Assembly (NCBI RefSeq): GCF_000467855.2
Contig: NZ_KI259258.1
Location: 1 to 48,621 of the forward strand
Origin: Porphyromonas sp. oral taxon 278 str. W7784
Lineage (GTDB): Bacteria > Bacteroidota > Bacteroidia > Bacteroidales > Porphyromonadaceae
Direction: 5' to 3'
DNA: 48,621 bases
Shown: piece after piece, positions 17,402 through 25,781 of the stretch
Layout of the letters: every line of letters begins with the position of its first letter
How positions within the stretch are numbered: position 1 is the first letter of the stretch
Position numbers and translations under genes: made by a program
The notes under the pieces: generated by a model
What the model saw: the letters and a program-made list of their open reading frames with translations, nothing else
Told to the model about the DNA's origin: nothing
Databases searched by the model: none

Positions 17402-20400
17402 CTAGAAGCCAAGCGTGATGTTGAAGAGGAAGGAGCGAGTAGTGGGGGAGGAGGCGAACTCATAGCCCGTCGCATTTGATCCGGTAGCGAAGACAGACTC
17501 GGGGTCTACACCGTTCATGTAGCTCTTGATCATCCAGACATTGTTGCAGGAGAAGCCTAGCTTAGCTCTGGTGATAGGAGTCTTCCTCAAGAGGCTCTGA
17601 GGGAGGGTATAGCTCAGGGCAATGTTGCGCAGACGGACGTTCGTAGCGTCGAAGACATTGGCTTCATTGATCCCGAGGTTACCGCTACGCCCGGAGATAG
17701 CACCCCAGTAGTCTTGGGGAGTGACTTCCGTCGTATTCTTCTCGTAGACCTTCTTTCCACCTACATTCTTCTCGACGGCCCCATCGACGGCGAACTTCTT
17801 TCGCCCGTTTACTGCCGTGTTAGCAGACGAACCATTGGCCTGCAGGGCGTGGTTGGTCCCTGAGAACATCTTCCCGCCTATGCGAGCATCGATGAGGAAG
17901 CTCAGATCAAAGCCTGCGAAGGAGAACGTGTTGGTAAGCCCTGCTAGTAGGTCGGGCTGCTGATCACCCAGCTTCTTCTTCTCGCCTGCTATAGGTAGAC
18001 CGTCGGCATCGGTGAGGATCTTGCCGTAGAGTGGGCTAGAGGGATCCTCGACACGCTTGAAGGTCGTACCCCAGATCTCCCCGTACTTACCTCCCTCACG
18101 TGCTAGGATCTGGAGGTTGTCATAGGTGCCGAGGTCGTACTCTGTGACGGGCGAATCCTGACCATTACCCTGGTAGAGCTTGATGATGCGGTTCTCGTTG
18201 TGGGAGAGGTTGAGCTGAGCGTTCCACTTGAAGGCTTCACTGCGTAGGATGTCGGCAGTGATCATGAGTTCGAAGCCCTCGTTCTGGATGTCCCCCGCGT
18301 TGATGATCTTCGCTTCATAGCCACTGGCAGGGTCCATAGGCAGTCGGATGAGCTGGTTCGTCGCATTACTGCGATACCAAGCGAGGTCGAAGCCTAGGCG
18401 GTTGTCGAAGAGTCGGAGCTCTAGGCCTACTTCACGAGACTTGATGAGCTCGCTACGGACCTTGTCGCTATAGAGGGTGTTGTCGACATTGGCCATCGTC
18501 CCACCGTTGGGATCCTTCTCGATCTTGTAGGTGCTGTAGAGCTGATAGGGCTCGAGGTCATTACCTACCTGGGCGATCGAAGCTCTGACCTTAGCGAAGG
18601 AGATCCACTGGGGTAGCTCGATGTCCTGCTTGCGTAGGAGGTCGGTGATGACGAGGGAAGAGCTCAGCGAAGGATAGAGGAAGGAGCGGTTAGCCTTAGC
18701 TAGTGATGAAGACCAGTCATTGCGCAGTGTCCCATCGACGAAGAAGTAGCCATCCCAGTTCAGCTGCATCGTCCCGTAGAGGGAGTTGATCTTCTTGTGG
18801 CTGAAGGTCTCTACGTTGTCAGGCTTGTCGACACCATTGGAGAGGGAGAAGAGGTTTGGGATGATCAGCTGACCGACGCTAGCTCTGAGACCATTGAGCT
18901 TGCGCTCCATCAGGTTCCCTCCGATAGAGGCAGAAGCCCCAAGCTTCCCGAAGAGATGATCCTTGTGTGCCGAGAGGAGGAAGCTGTAGTTATTCTCGTA
19001 GAACTTGATCTGCTCCGTCTCGTACTTACCTCCACCGCCTACGATCGGCGAGCCGGAGTGAGTCTTGCGCTCGATACGGGTGGAGTACTGGTCAGAGCCA
19101 AAGCGGAGCTCGGCATTGAGCCAGTCGGTGATCTTGTACTTCAGAGCAGCACTGAGTAGGAATCGGTCACGGGTATCGCTGTTGAGGTTATACTTGCTCG
19201 CCCAGTAGGGGTTCACTTGGCTACCGACGCCATACCAGCGCATAGCCCCCTGAGGGGTGCGAGCGTCTGAGAAGTCTCGGATATCCATACTACGGGGCAG
19301 GGAATACATGGTATAGAAGGCATTCGATGCATTGCGCCCATTGAGAGGACGGTTCTGCACGAAGGAGCGGATGTACTGCACCTTGGTATCGGTACTCCAG
19401 CGATCACTGGGGCCGAACTTGGTCGTAGCACGTAGCGTCATATTCGTACGCCCTAGCGAAGAGCCAGGGATATGACTCTGATTGTCGGTACGGGTCACGG
19501 ATGAATAGATCGAGGTACGATCGTACATCTGAGAGAAGGCGAGGTTCTCGGTGAGGTCTACCCCTGAGCGGAAGTAGCTAGCGACATTATCATAGGCCTG
19601 CATGCGTGCCTTCGTGCCGTCCCACTTCGTGTACTCTTGTCCCTCGATACGGGGACCCCAGCTGGTGGAGACATTGTCCTTGTACGCTCCTTCGGTACCT
19701 TGCCCGAATTCGTTCTGGAGCTTAGGACTCATGAAGAGACGTTCGACGCCTACTGAGGAGGAGATGGTGACACCGAGTCCCTTGTTCTTGCGCCCGCTCT
19801 TCGTGATGATCTGGATGACGCCATTACCAGCACGGGAGCCGTAGAGAGCGGCTGCCGAAGCCCCTTTGAGGACGGTCATGCTCTCGATATCGTCGGCATT
19901 GATGTCCGAGAGTCCGTTACCCATGTCGGACGAGGGATTCCAGAAGTCGTTGTTGGTACTACCGGTGGTATTGTCTAGGGGGACACCGTCGACGACGATC
20001 AGGGGCTGGTTGCTCCCCGAGAGCGAACTGCTACCACGTAGGACGATCTTGGACGAGGAGCCTGGCCCACTCGATCCCTTGATGATCTGGATACCGGAGA
20101 CCTTACCGGAGAGCGCGTTGGTGATGTTTGATTCACGTACGGCCATGAGCTGGTCACCCTTGACTTCCTGCATGGCGTAGCCGAGGGCTTTGCGCTCCCG
20201 GCGTATCCCTAGGGCCGTGACGACGACACCACTGAGCTGGGTAGCGGTGTCCTCTAGTACGACCTCCAGAGCAGCACCTGTCCAGCGGAGCGTTTGGCTT
20301 TTGTAGCCGAGGCAGGAGATGGTGATCTCTGCTCCTGGCTTGACGCCTTTGAGGGAGAAGTGCCCCTTGGGATCGGTGAGGACGCCCTTACCGCTCCCCT

Positions 20401-20593
20401 TGACGAGGATAGAGGCTCCGATGATCGGTTCGCCCTTGGAGTCCTTGACAGTCCCTGTGAGGGCGCCAGCCTGCTGGGCTTGTGCCTCGACTCGTGGAGC
20501 CTGTGCTTCCGAAGCGCTGGCCTCACTGGAGGCGAATCCAGGTAGCAAGCTCCCCAGGAGGAGCAGACTACTGACAGTCTTCATTCGTTTCAT
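17402..20593 (-). CDS. SusC/RagA-family TonB-linked outer membrane protein
   Basis: A 1063-residue TonB-dependent outer membrane channel that imports ligand captured by the adjacent SusD-like protein. In order: signal peptide, a carboxypeptidase-regulatory-like beta domain (GTVKDSKGEPIIGASILVKG, residues about 48-115), a plug with VVTALGIRRERKALGYA and VLKGASAAALYGSRAGNGV, then a long beta-barrel ending in an aromatic residue (SFLFNITLGF). The start could also be the second Met three codons in, which gives MKTVSSLLLLG. No sigma/anti-sigma or hybrid two-component regulator and no polysaccharide-degrading enzyme is adjacent, so the substrate cannot be inferred. Confidence 0.95.
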   Translation of the reverse strand: MKRMKTVSSLLLLGSLLPGFASSEASASEAQAPRVEAQAQQAGALTGTVKDSKGEPIIGASILVKGSGKGVLTDPKGHFSLKGVKPGAEITISCLGYKSQTLRWTGAALEVVLEDTATQLSGVVVTALGIRRERKALGYAMQEVKGDQLMAVRESNITNALSGKVSGIQIIKGSSGPGSSSKIVLRGSSSLSGSNQPLIVVDGVPLDNTTGSTNNDFWNPSSDMGNGLSDINADDIESMTVLKGASAAALYGSRAGNGVIQIITKSGRKNKGLGVTISSSVGVERLFMSPKLQNEFGQGTEGAYKDNVSTSWGPRIEGQEYTKWDGTKARMQAYDNVASYFRSGVDLTENLAFSQMYDRTSIYSSVTRTDNQSHIPGSSLGRTNMTLRATTKFGPSDRWSTDTKVQYIRSFVQNRPLNGRNASNAFYTMYSLPRSMDIRDFSDARTPQGAMRWYGVGSQVNPYWASKYNLNSDTRDRFLLSAALKYKITDWLNAELRFGSDQYSTRIERKTHSGSPIVGGGGKYETEQIKFYENNYSFLLSAHKDHLFGKLGASASIGGNLMERKLNGLRASVGQLIIPNLFSLSNGVDKPDNVETFSHKKINSLYGTMQLNWDGYFFVDGTLRNDWSSSLAKANRSFLYPSLSSSLVITDLLRKQDIELPQWISFAKVRASIAQVGNDLEPYQLYSTYKIEKDPNGGTMANVDNTLYSDKVRSELIKSREVGLELRLFDNRLGFDLAWYRSNATNQLIRLPMDPASGYEAKIINAGDIQNEGFELMITADILRSEAFKWNAQLNLSHNENRIIKLYQGNGQDSPVTEYDLGTYDNLQILAREGGKYGEIWGTTFKRVEDPSSPLYGKILTDADGLPIAGEKKKLGDQQPDLLAGLTNTFSFAGFDLSFLIDARIGGKMFSGTNHALQANGSSANTAVNGRKKFAVDGAVEKNVGGKKVYEKNTTEVTPQDYWGAISGRSGNLGINEANVFDATNVRLRNIALSYTLPQSLLRKTPITRAKLGFSCNNVWMIKSYMNGVDPESVFATGSNATGYEFASSPTTRSFLFNITLGF

Positions 20594-20959
20594 AGGTTTG
20601 TATTTAGTTAGTGATAAAAGGGTGTATAAAGGTAGGTATTTCTTTCACTCGATAGAGGCACTAAGTGCCTTACTTCTAAAAATTTATATAAAATAACATT
20701 TGCTTTTCAGTGCTGGTGCGAAGGTGGCTGTACTTTGCCCTCTTTTCGGCCTCTTCTAGTGAGGGGATCGGGGGAGAAGGTGGGGCGGGAGAGCGCCCAT
20801 GTTGGTGCTTCTATATCAAGGGCATTAGATCAGCTGGGCTACTACCTATATATAGGACAAGCTCCGAGCAGGTATCGCTAGATACACTGCTCGGAGCTTA
20901 TTCTTTGGAGGTGCTATGGAGCACCTGACTCATAATCAGGGAGGCCTACTTCCTCGGTG
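20594..20959. promoter_or_regulatory. susC upstream region with operator-like palindrome
   Basis: A 366-bp gene-free stretch. The susC-proximal half is AT-rich, with a weak -7-like TACCTTTA on the minus strand at 20627-20634 and a perfect palindrome AGGCACTAAGTGCCT at 20656-20670 just upstream of it. The distal half contains the eptA terminator and a second small hairpin (arms 20909-20915/20920-20926). A short plus-strand frame here does not look like a gene. Confidence 0.5.
20859..20899 (-). terminator. Terminator after the eptA-like gene
   Basis: Arms AAGCTCCGAGCA (20859-20870) and TGCTCGGAGCTT (20888-20899) pair perfectly, and an inner GTATC/GATAC stem lengthens the hairpin. Confidence 0.7.
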
Positions 20960-22690
20960 CTAGGGACAGGGCCGAGGGGTGAACTTTAGCCCCTTCTCAC
21001 GGAAGAGACGCAGATCCTCCTCCGGCAGGCCTAGATCTTCGATCGGCACACACTCGTAGCGGTCATTGAGGTAGAAGCGTACGCCCCCTCGGAACTTAGA
21101 GCTCACGAGTGAGAGGCGATCGTCTCGGTACGGGGTACGTATGCCTGCTAGCTCTAGGAGGGTATGGAAGACGGCGTTGGAGGAGATGGCTTCTCGCTCG
21201 TTGGCTCGTGCTGAGGCAAAGAGATGGGGATGAGCCTCTCTCCAGCTGGGGGAGCTCCACAGGAGAAGGGGGACGTGGAGCTGGTAGTAGGAGACATCTG
21301 GTGACGAGTGTAGGAAGCGCTCCCGATCATCGTCGAAGACATCCTCGCCGTGGTCGGAGATATAGAGCATCGACGCTGCTCGGTCGCCCGAGGCAAGCAT
21401 GTCGATCACGGAGGTGATGAACTTGTCCGTCTGTCGGATGGCATTGTCATACGCATTGCGGAGCATGAGGCTGTCGGCCTTCGAGCCCGAGTAGCGATGG
21501 TCGATAGGGAAGAAGCCTTCCTCCTGAGGATAGCGGTCACGATAGCTGAAGTGGCTCCCGTAGGTATGCAGTACCACGAAGAGCTTGGCGTGGTCACTCT
21601 CCATCAGGCGGCTCAGGTAGGGGAGCATATCGGAGTCGTAGAGGCGGCGCTTGGTCTTGCGGAGCTCCTTGCGTATCGGGTGGTGCTCGTCGCCCTGCAT
21701 AGCGAAGAAGTCGACGTAGCTATGGTTGCCCGGCTGATTGGTGATGTATGCCGTGTAGAAGCCAGCCTCACGGAAGGCCGAGAGGATACCCTTCACCCTA
21801 GGAAGTTCGTCTGGGCTTGAGGCGTCGACATGAGAGAGGATGATGGGGATGCTCTTGTAGGTGGTATTCGACTGGGTGAGCACGTCGGAGAAGGCGATGA
21901 GCCCACTTCTGTCCATGCTGTCGAGCCGAGGGGTCGTAGAGCGGGGATAGCCGTAGAGACTCCAGCTGTAGGCACGGGAAGTCTCCCCGAGGATGAGCAC
22001 GTAGATCTCTCGCTCTTCACGGGGTCGCTCCGACTGGGCATGGAAGGTAAAGTCCTCGCTTGTCCTATCGTAGTGGAGTACCTGATGAAGCTTCTTCGTC
22101 GCTAGGTACATATTGTAGAAGACGCTCATCGGATAGACCTCCGCCCGTAGATGCAGGTAGGGGAAGCGTCTCTTAGCACCTATATAGGTAGGTAGGGCTA
22201 TGAGGAGGCACAGCAGGGCCACGAGGCCTGTACGTCGGCGGAAGCGAGGCGTGAGTCCTCTCTTGTCACGAGCCGAGAGCCACGCCAGGACGAAGGTCAG
22301 TAGGTAGAAGCCTCCGACACCGATGACGGGCCAGAGGATGTTGGAGAGAAGTTCTCCTGCTTCATCGGGCTCCGAGGTGAAGAGATTGAGGATCATATCT
22401 ACGGCGACCACTGAGCCACTGAAGATCGTCAGCAGTACCAGCTGGAAGGCGTGCAAGAGGACGAGTACCCCCAGCCCCCAGTAGATGCGTCCTGGTCGCT
22501 TCACGACTAAGAGGAGAAGCATATAGAGGGGGAGCATCAGGAGTATGTTGAGCACACGGCCGATCATCGGCTGTTGCATCACGATCGAGAGGACGATGTT
22601 CGGCAGGAGGAGGGCCAGGACTAAGATCCAGTAGTAGAAGCCTTGGCCTAAGGAGCGGGCTGCACTCCTAAGTCGATCCCATAGCTGCAT
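20960..22690 (-). CDS. Phosphoethanolamine transferase (EptA/sulfatase superfamily)
   Basis: A 576-residue inner membrane enzyme with about five N-terminal transmembrane segments (residues 15-190) and a periplasmic sulfatase-fold domain. The metal-binding/nucleophile blocks of phosphoethanolamine transferases are present: LGETSRAYSWSLYGYPR, SNTTYKSIP (the Thr nucleophile), HTYGSHFSYRDRYP and ISDHGED. It most likely adds phosphoethanolamine to lipid A or another envelope glycan; Porphyromonas lipid A is known to carry it. It follows rlmH by 47 bp on the same strand and ends at the hairpin at 20859-20899. Confidence 0.9.
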   Translation of the reverse strand: MQLWDRLRSAARSLGQGFYYWILVLALLLPNIVLSIVMQQPMIGRVLNILLMLPLYMLLLLVVKRPGRIYWGLGVLVLLHAFQLVLLTIFSGSVVAVDMILNLFTSEPDEAGELLSNILWPVIGVGGFYLLTFVLAWLSARDKRGLTPRFRRRTGLVALLCLLIALPTYIGAKRRFPYLHLRAEVYPMSVFYNMYLATKKLHQVLHYDRTSEDFTFHAQSERPREEREIYVLILGETSRAYSWSLYGYPRSTTPRLDSMDRSGLIAFSDVLTQSNTTYKSIPIILSHVDASSPDELPRVKGILSAFREAGFYTAYITNQPGNHSYVDFFAMQGDEHHPIRKELRKTKRRLYDSDMLPYLSRLMESDHAKLFVVLHTYGSHFSYRDRYPQEEGFFPIDHRYSGSKADSLMLRNAYDNAIRQTDKFITSVIDMLASGDRAASMLYISDHGEDVFDDDRERFLHSSPDVSYYQLHVPLLLWSSPSWREAHPHLFASARANEREAISSNAVFHTLLELAGIRTPYRDDRLSLVSSKFRGGVRFYLNDRYECVPIEDLGLPEEDLRLFREKGLKFTPRPCP

Positions 22691-22737
22691 AATATATCTA
22701 GGTCGAAGTAGTGGTGTCTAGGGGCAAGTAGCGAGCC

Positions 22738-23211
22738 TTACTCATGGTGATAAGGCTCGCCACGAAGGATCGTCTGCGCTCGGTAGAGCTGCTCCACGGC
22801 GAAGAGGCGTACCATCTGGTGGGAGAAGGTCATCTGACTCAGGGAGACTCGGTCATTGGCTCGGGCGTAGACTTCGTCTGAGAAGCCGTAGGGACCGCCG
22901 ATGACGAAGATCATCCTACGCTCCCCCGAGACCATCACCCGCTCTATATAGGAGGCGAAGGCCTTGCTCGAAAGCTCCCGTCCCCGCTCGTCGAAGAGGA
23001 CCAGGCGGTCTGTCGGCGCCACCAGACGAAGAATCTCCACTCCCTCGGCTTGCTTCTGGAGCTCGGGGGAGAGTTTGCTAGATCGTCGGATGTCGGGGAT
23101 GATCTGAAGGGTGAAGGGGAGGTAGTGGCCGAGGCGGTCGGCATAGAGCTTCGTGAGCTCTTCGATATGCCGGCTGTCGGTCTTGCCTACGGCTAGGAGC
23201 ATCAGGTGCAT
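22738..23211 (-). CDS. rlmH: 23S rRNA (pseudouridine-1915-N3)-methyltransferase RlmH
   Basis: SPOUT methyltransferase that modifies pseudouridine 1915 in helix 69 of 23S rRNA. Starting at the ATG at 23211 the protein begins MHLMLLAVGKTDSRHIEELT and is 157 residues, matching the usual 155-160. An upstream in-frame start at 23286 would add 25 unconserved residues and was not chosen. FVIGGPYGFSDEVYARAND and LSLSQMTFSHQMVRLFAVEQ are the conserved SAM-binding knot blocks. Located between a terminator (23280-23327) and the eptA-like gene. Confidence 0.95.
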   Translation of the reverse strand: MHLMLLAVGKTDSRHIEELTKLYADRLGHYLPFTLQIIPDIRRSSKLSPELQKQAEGVEILRLVAPTDRLVLFDERGRELSSKAFASYIERVMVSGERRMIFVIGGPYGFSDEVYARANDRVSLSQMTFSHQMVRLFAVEQLYRAQTILRGEPYHHE

Positions 23212-23279
23212 CGGCGAGCGTATAGGGATAGAGGGCCTAGTGAGGGTGGGATAGGGGAGTGAGGCTATACTCCAAAGAA

Positions 23280-23327
23280 GACCCACTAGACTACGCCCCG
23301 AGGGGAGCGTATGTAGTCTAATGGGTC
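23280..23327 (-). terminator. Terminator after the DUF3127 gene
   Basis: Arms 23280-23294 (GACCCACTAGACTAC) and 23313-23327 (GTAGTCTAATGGGTC) pair with one wobble, and an inner CCCC/GGGG extends the hairpin. It lies 36 bp past the DUF3127 stop. Confidence 0.7.
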
Positions 23328-23362
23328 AGGAGGGCTCATAGGTAGCCGGAGCTACGCTAGAG

Positions 23363-23767
23363 CTAGAAGGGGAGGTCGTCGGCTGCCGTGGGGGCTACCG
23401 TAGGTGCTGCGGGAGCAGCAGCGACGGGCTGTGGAGCTACAGGAGCACCGAAGCCTGGAGCAGGCGCTGGTGCAGCTACGGGAGCACCAGGGAGCTGGAC
23501 ACCGTTGAGGACATTCCACGCACGGACATCTGTGTACCAGCGTCCGTTGAACTCACGACTCTCGATGTCGATCGAGACGGTCACGTCTTGCCCCACTTGC
23601 ATGGGGAACTTGTCGACATTGTCACCGAAGAGGTTGAAGCAGACCTTGCGGGGGTACTGCGTGCCGAGGGTTTCGAGGATATATTCCTGCTTTTTCCAGG
23701 GGTTGCCGGCCTTGGAGACTCCCTCCTGAAGGGGGAGCACCTGCACGATCTTTCCGATTAGTTCCAT
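23363..23767 (-). CDS. DUF3127-family protein with SSB-like acidic tail
   Basis: A 134-residue protein. Residues 1-90 match the DUF3127 pattern, an OB-fold-like beta domain (MELIGKIVQVLPLQEGVS...KQEYILET...FNLFGDNVD). A flexible Ala/Pro-rich linker follows (residues about 95-128), and the chain ends in ADDLPF. That layout (OB-like fold, disordered linker, acidic tip ending in a hydrophobic Phe) is the same as single-stranded DNA-binding proteins, whose DDIPF tail recruits repair and replication partners. DNA binding is an inference. It lies 32 bp after trpS on the same strand. Confidence 0.85.
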   Translation of the reverse strand: MELIGKIVQVLPLQEGVSKAGNPWKKQEYILETLGTQYPRKVCFNLFGDNVDKFPMQVGQDVTVSIDIESREFNGRWYTDVRAWNVLNGVQLPGAPVAAPAPAPGFGAPVAPQPVAAAPAAPTVAPTAADDLPF

Positions 23768-23799
23768 CTGTATAGGATCTTATTATTTATGAGGCTGAT

Positions 23800-24789
23800 T
23801 TAGCGGGGGCGGAAGCCGATGATGTGTCGGATCTCCTCTATGGTCTTGGCGGCGGACTCCCTAGCCTTCTCGGCGCCGATACGGGCTACACGGGAGAGGA
23901 GCTCCTTGTCCTCACGGATGTCGAGGATACGCTCACGGATAGGGGAGCAGAAGGCGTTGATGTCCGCAGCGAGCTGCTTCTTCATATCGCCGTAGCGGAT
24001 AGCGCAGTCATTGTAGAGCCCGTCGAAGTGCTGGTAGACCTCTGGTGCTGAGACGATCTCCATGAGCGTGAAGAGATTCTGGATCGGCTCGGGCTTCTCG
24101 CTATTGGGCTCCGTAGGTCCTGCATCGGTGACGGCACGCATGACCTTCTTGCTGATGGTCTTCTCGTCGTCGATGAGATAGATCGCATTGCCTTCGCTCT
24201 TACCCATCTTCCCAGAGCCGTCGAGCCCGGGCACCTTCAGGGCACGTGCCCCTAGGGAGAAGGACTGAGGTTCAGTGAAAAAGTCTACCCCGTAGATGGT
24301 GTTGAAGCGACGGGCGAACTTACGTGCCATCTCCATATTCTGCTCTTGGTCCTTGCCCACGGGTACCTTGTCGCCCTTGTGCATGAGGATATCGGCAGCC
24401 ATCAGGGACGGATAGGTCAGCAGGCCGGCGTTGACATTGTCGGGTTGCTGGCGGGCCTTGTCCTTGAAGGAGGTCGTACGCTCTAGTTCGCCGAGGTAGG
24501 CATTCATGTTGAGGTAGAGGTAGAGCTCAAGCACCTCACGTACATCACTCTGTACGTAGATGGTGGCCTTCTCAGGGTCGATACCGCAGGCCAGATACTC
24601 CGCTAGGATGGTATTGGTACTGCGGATGATGTCGTCGGGATGAGGGTGCGTAGTGAGCGAATGCCAGTCAGCGATGAAGAAGAAGCACTTGTACTCCTCT
24701 TGCATCTGAATGAAGGCACGTACGGCGCCAAAGTAATTCCCTAGGTGAAGGTTGCCTGTGGGGCGGATACCGCTAACTACTGTTTGCAT
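23800..24789 (-). CDS. trpS: Tryptophanyl-tRNA synthetase
   Basis: Class I synthetase that charges tRNA-Trp. The 329-residue protein starts MQTVVSGIRPTGNLHLGNYFG, with the HIGH-type motif HLGN at residues about 16-19, and carries the KMSKS-type signature KMGKS at about 195 (GLDGSGKMGKSEG). The conserved DKVPVGKDQEQNMEMAR block binds tryptophan/ATP. The length is normal and identification is secure. A -7-like element lies 45 nt upstream. Confidence 0.97.
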   Translation of the reverse strand: MQTVVSGIRPTGNLHLGNYFGAVRAFIQMQEEYKCFFFIADWHSLTTHPHPDDIIRSTNTILAEYLACGIDPEKATIYVQSDVREVLELYLYLNMNAYLGELERTTSFKDKARQQPDNVNAGLLTYPSLMAADILMHKGDKVPVGKDQEQNMEMARKFARRFNTIYGVDFFTEPQSFSLGARALKVPGLDGSGKMGKSEGNAIYLIDDEKTISKKVMRAVTDAGPTEPNSEKPEPIQNLFTLMEIVSAPEVYQHFDGLYNDCAIRYGDMKKQLAADINAFCSPIRERILDIREDKELLSRVARIGAEKARESAAKTIEEIRHIIGFRPR

Positions 24790-24833
24790 CTCGATCGAAT
24801 ATATAAAGGATTATACCACTATCTATTGACTTG

Positions 24834-24841
24834 CGAAGATA
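24834..24841 (-). promoter_or_regulatory. -7-like promoter element for trpS
   Basis: TATCTTCG on the minus strand has one mismatch to TAnnTTTG and is placed 45 nt before the trpS start. Confidence 0.45.
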
Positions 24842-24917
24842 GGGAATAATTCAGATATGAGCCCCCCAGAAGGGCCGGGTGGATCGGCGCACAAGGCGGG
24901 CTTCGCTGACCGCTCTA

Positions 24918-24954
24918 GTGCTCTCAGGCTGGGCCGTACCCCGCCTGGGAGCAC
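24918..24954 (-). terminator. Hairpin after the small membrane protein gene
   Basis: Arms 24918-24929 (GTGCTCTCAGGC) and 24943-24954 (GCCTGGGAGCAC) pair with one wobble, and an inner GGG/CCC adds pairs. GC-rich, with no T-run. Confidence 0.5.
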
Positions 24955-25060
24955 GGACGGGGCTCCCTCATGCTCTCAGGGGCTGTAGTGTCGTCTCGCT
25001 CCGCTTACGAGCGGTGCCCCTCTCGATGTGGCTCATCTAGGTGGGCTCGGGAAGCCTGCT

Positions 25061-25342
25061 CTAGAAGCAGTGGAGGAGGGAGAAAAGCAGGGAGATCAGC
25101 CCTGCAGACGTCAGGAGGGTAGCTGGGATGATGATCCAGGCGCTCTGGCTGTACTGGCGGGCTGCTAGCAGGGCTAAGAAGAAGACGATCACAAGGGGAA
25201 GGACCACAGAGAGCACGATCATCCCGGGTCGATCGCCCAGGAGGAGGTGGTTCATCATTTGCATAGAGAGCGAAATGAAGAACGCTAGTAGTGAAAGGGT
25301 GAAGATCACTATTACTGTCAAGATGGTAGGCCTTGGGTACAC
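25061..25342 (-). CDS. Small three-helix membrane protein of unknown function
   Basis: A 93-residue hydrophobic protein with three predicted transmembrane stretches: residues about 7-28, 38-62 and 68-90. I do not recognise the family. In favour of a real gene: the frame is coherent and hydrophobic, a TAnnTTTG promoter lies about 118 nt upstream at 25460-25467, and a hairpin at 24918-24954 follows. Against: no clear Shine-Dalgarno and no known homologue. A longer overlapping frame on the same strand is Pro/His/Arg-rich with no protein-like pattern and looks like a shadow. Confidence 0.5.
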   Translation of the reverse strand: MYPRPTILTVIVIFTLSLLAFFISLSMQMMNHLLLGDRPGMIVLSVVLPLVIVFFLALLAARQYSQSAWIIIPATLLTSAGLISLLFSLLHCF

Positions 25343-25459
25343 GATCAGGTGGTGTTGTGGCGGGCGTGTGCTTACAGTAAGCGAGCGTCTGTCGGTGAGC
25401 TAAGGGGCGGGACTCCTGCGGGCAGGCTACGGGCGGGGGAGGAATCCTATCGCTACAAC

Positions 25460-25467
25460 AAATGTAC
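25460..25467 (-). promoter_or_regulatory. -7 promoter element for the small membrane protein gene
   Basis: TACATTTG on the minus strand matches TAnnTTTG in an AT-rich context. It implies a leader of roughly 110 nt before the start at 25342. Confidence 0.55.
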
Positions 25468-25577
25468 AAGTATTTTCTTGATAAGCCTCTACTTCTCTGT
25501 GTTAAGTTTGCTTAAATAGAATGATTTAGCTGAAGAAGCTTCTCCTCCACCCCCTCACTCCGTCTTCTCGCCTCCTA

Positions 25578-25636
25578 GTACCAGTAGCGCCTCTCGCCTG
25601 GTACCAGTAGTGCTTCGAGGGAGGTACCAGTAGTGC
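25578..25636. repeat. Array of three GTACCAGTAG(T/C)GC units, exact 23-nt period
   Basis: The 13-nt core GTACCAGTAG(T/C)GC starts at 25578, 25601 and 25624, so the period is exactly 23 nt with variable 10-nt spacers. The core is mostly non-palindromic, unlike the arrays at 9.1 and 38.5 kb. It lies about 90 bp upstream of the mazG-deoC promoter. Confidence 0.85.
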
Positions 25637-25721
25637 CTCCGAAGCTTTGTCGTGGAGGGGAGGAAGAGGGATGTACCCTTCCTCCACAGGCAGGGGGAGA
25701 GCCACTCGCTGGTATTCCCTT

Positions 25722-25729
25722 ATCTTTGC
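25722..25729 (+). promoter_or_regulatory. -7 promoter element for mazG-like/deoC
   Basis: TATCTTTG matches TAnnTTTG and lies 53 nt before the start at 25782. Confidence 0.65.
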
Positions 25730-25781
25730 AGGATGGGAGTACGCCTCCCACGGCTAACGAATCAGCTCCTATACGACCCTC

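Larger units (their letters stand above)
25343..25781. other. Intergenic region with divergent promoters and a repeat array
   Basis: A 439-bp gene-free stretch between the small membrane protein gene and the mazG-like gene. It holds the minus-strand promoter at 25460-25467, the array at 25578-25636 and the plus-strand promoter at 25722-25729. Nothing else is recognised. Confidence 0.6.

Noticed and set aside
20710-20928. 72-codon plus-strand frame between eptA and susC
   Set aside because: No promoter, no recognisable pattern, and it runs through the eptA terminator hairpin.
23212-23286. N-terminal extension of RlmH
   Set aside because: It would make the protein longer than the family norm and reaches into the terminator hairpin at 23280-23327.
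25005-25469. 154-codon minus-strand frame over the small membrane protein gene
   Set aside because: Pro/His/Arg-rich translation without protein-like pattern; the 93-codon frame in another register encodes three clean hydrophobic helices instead.
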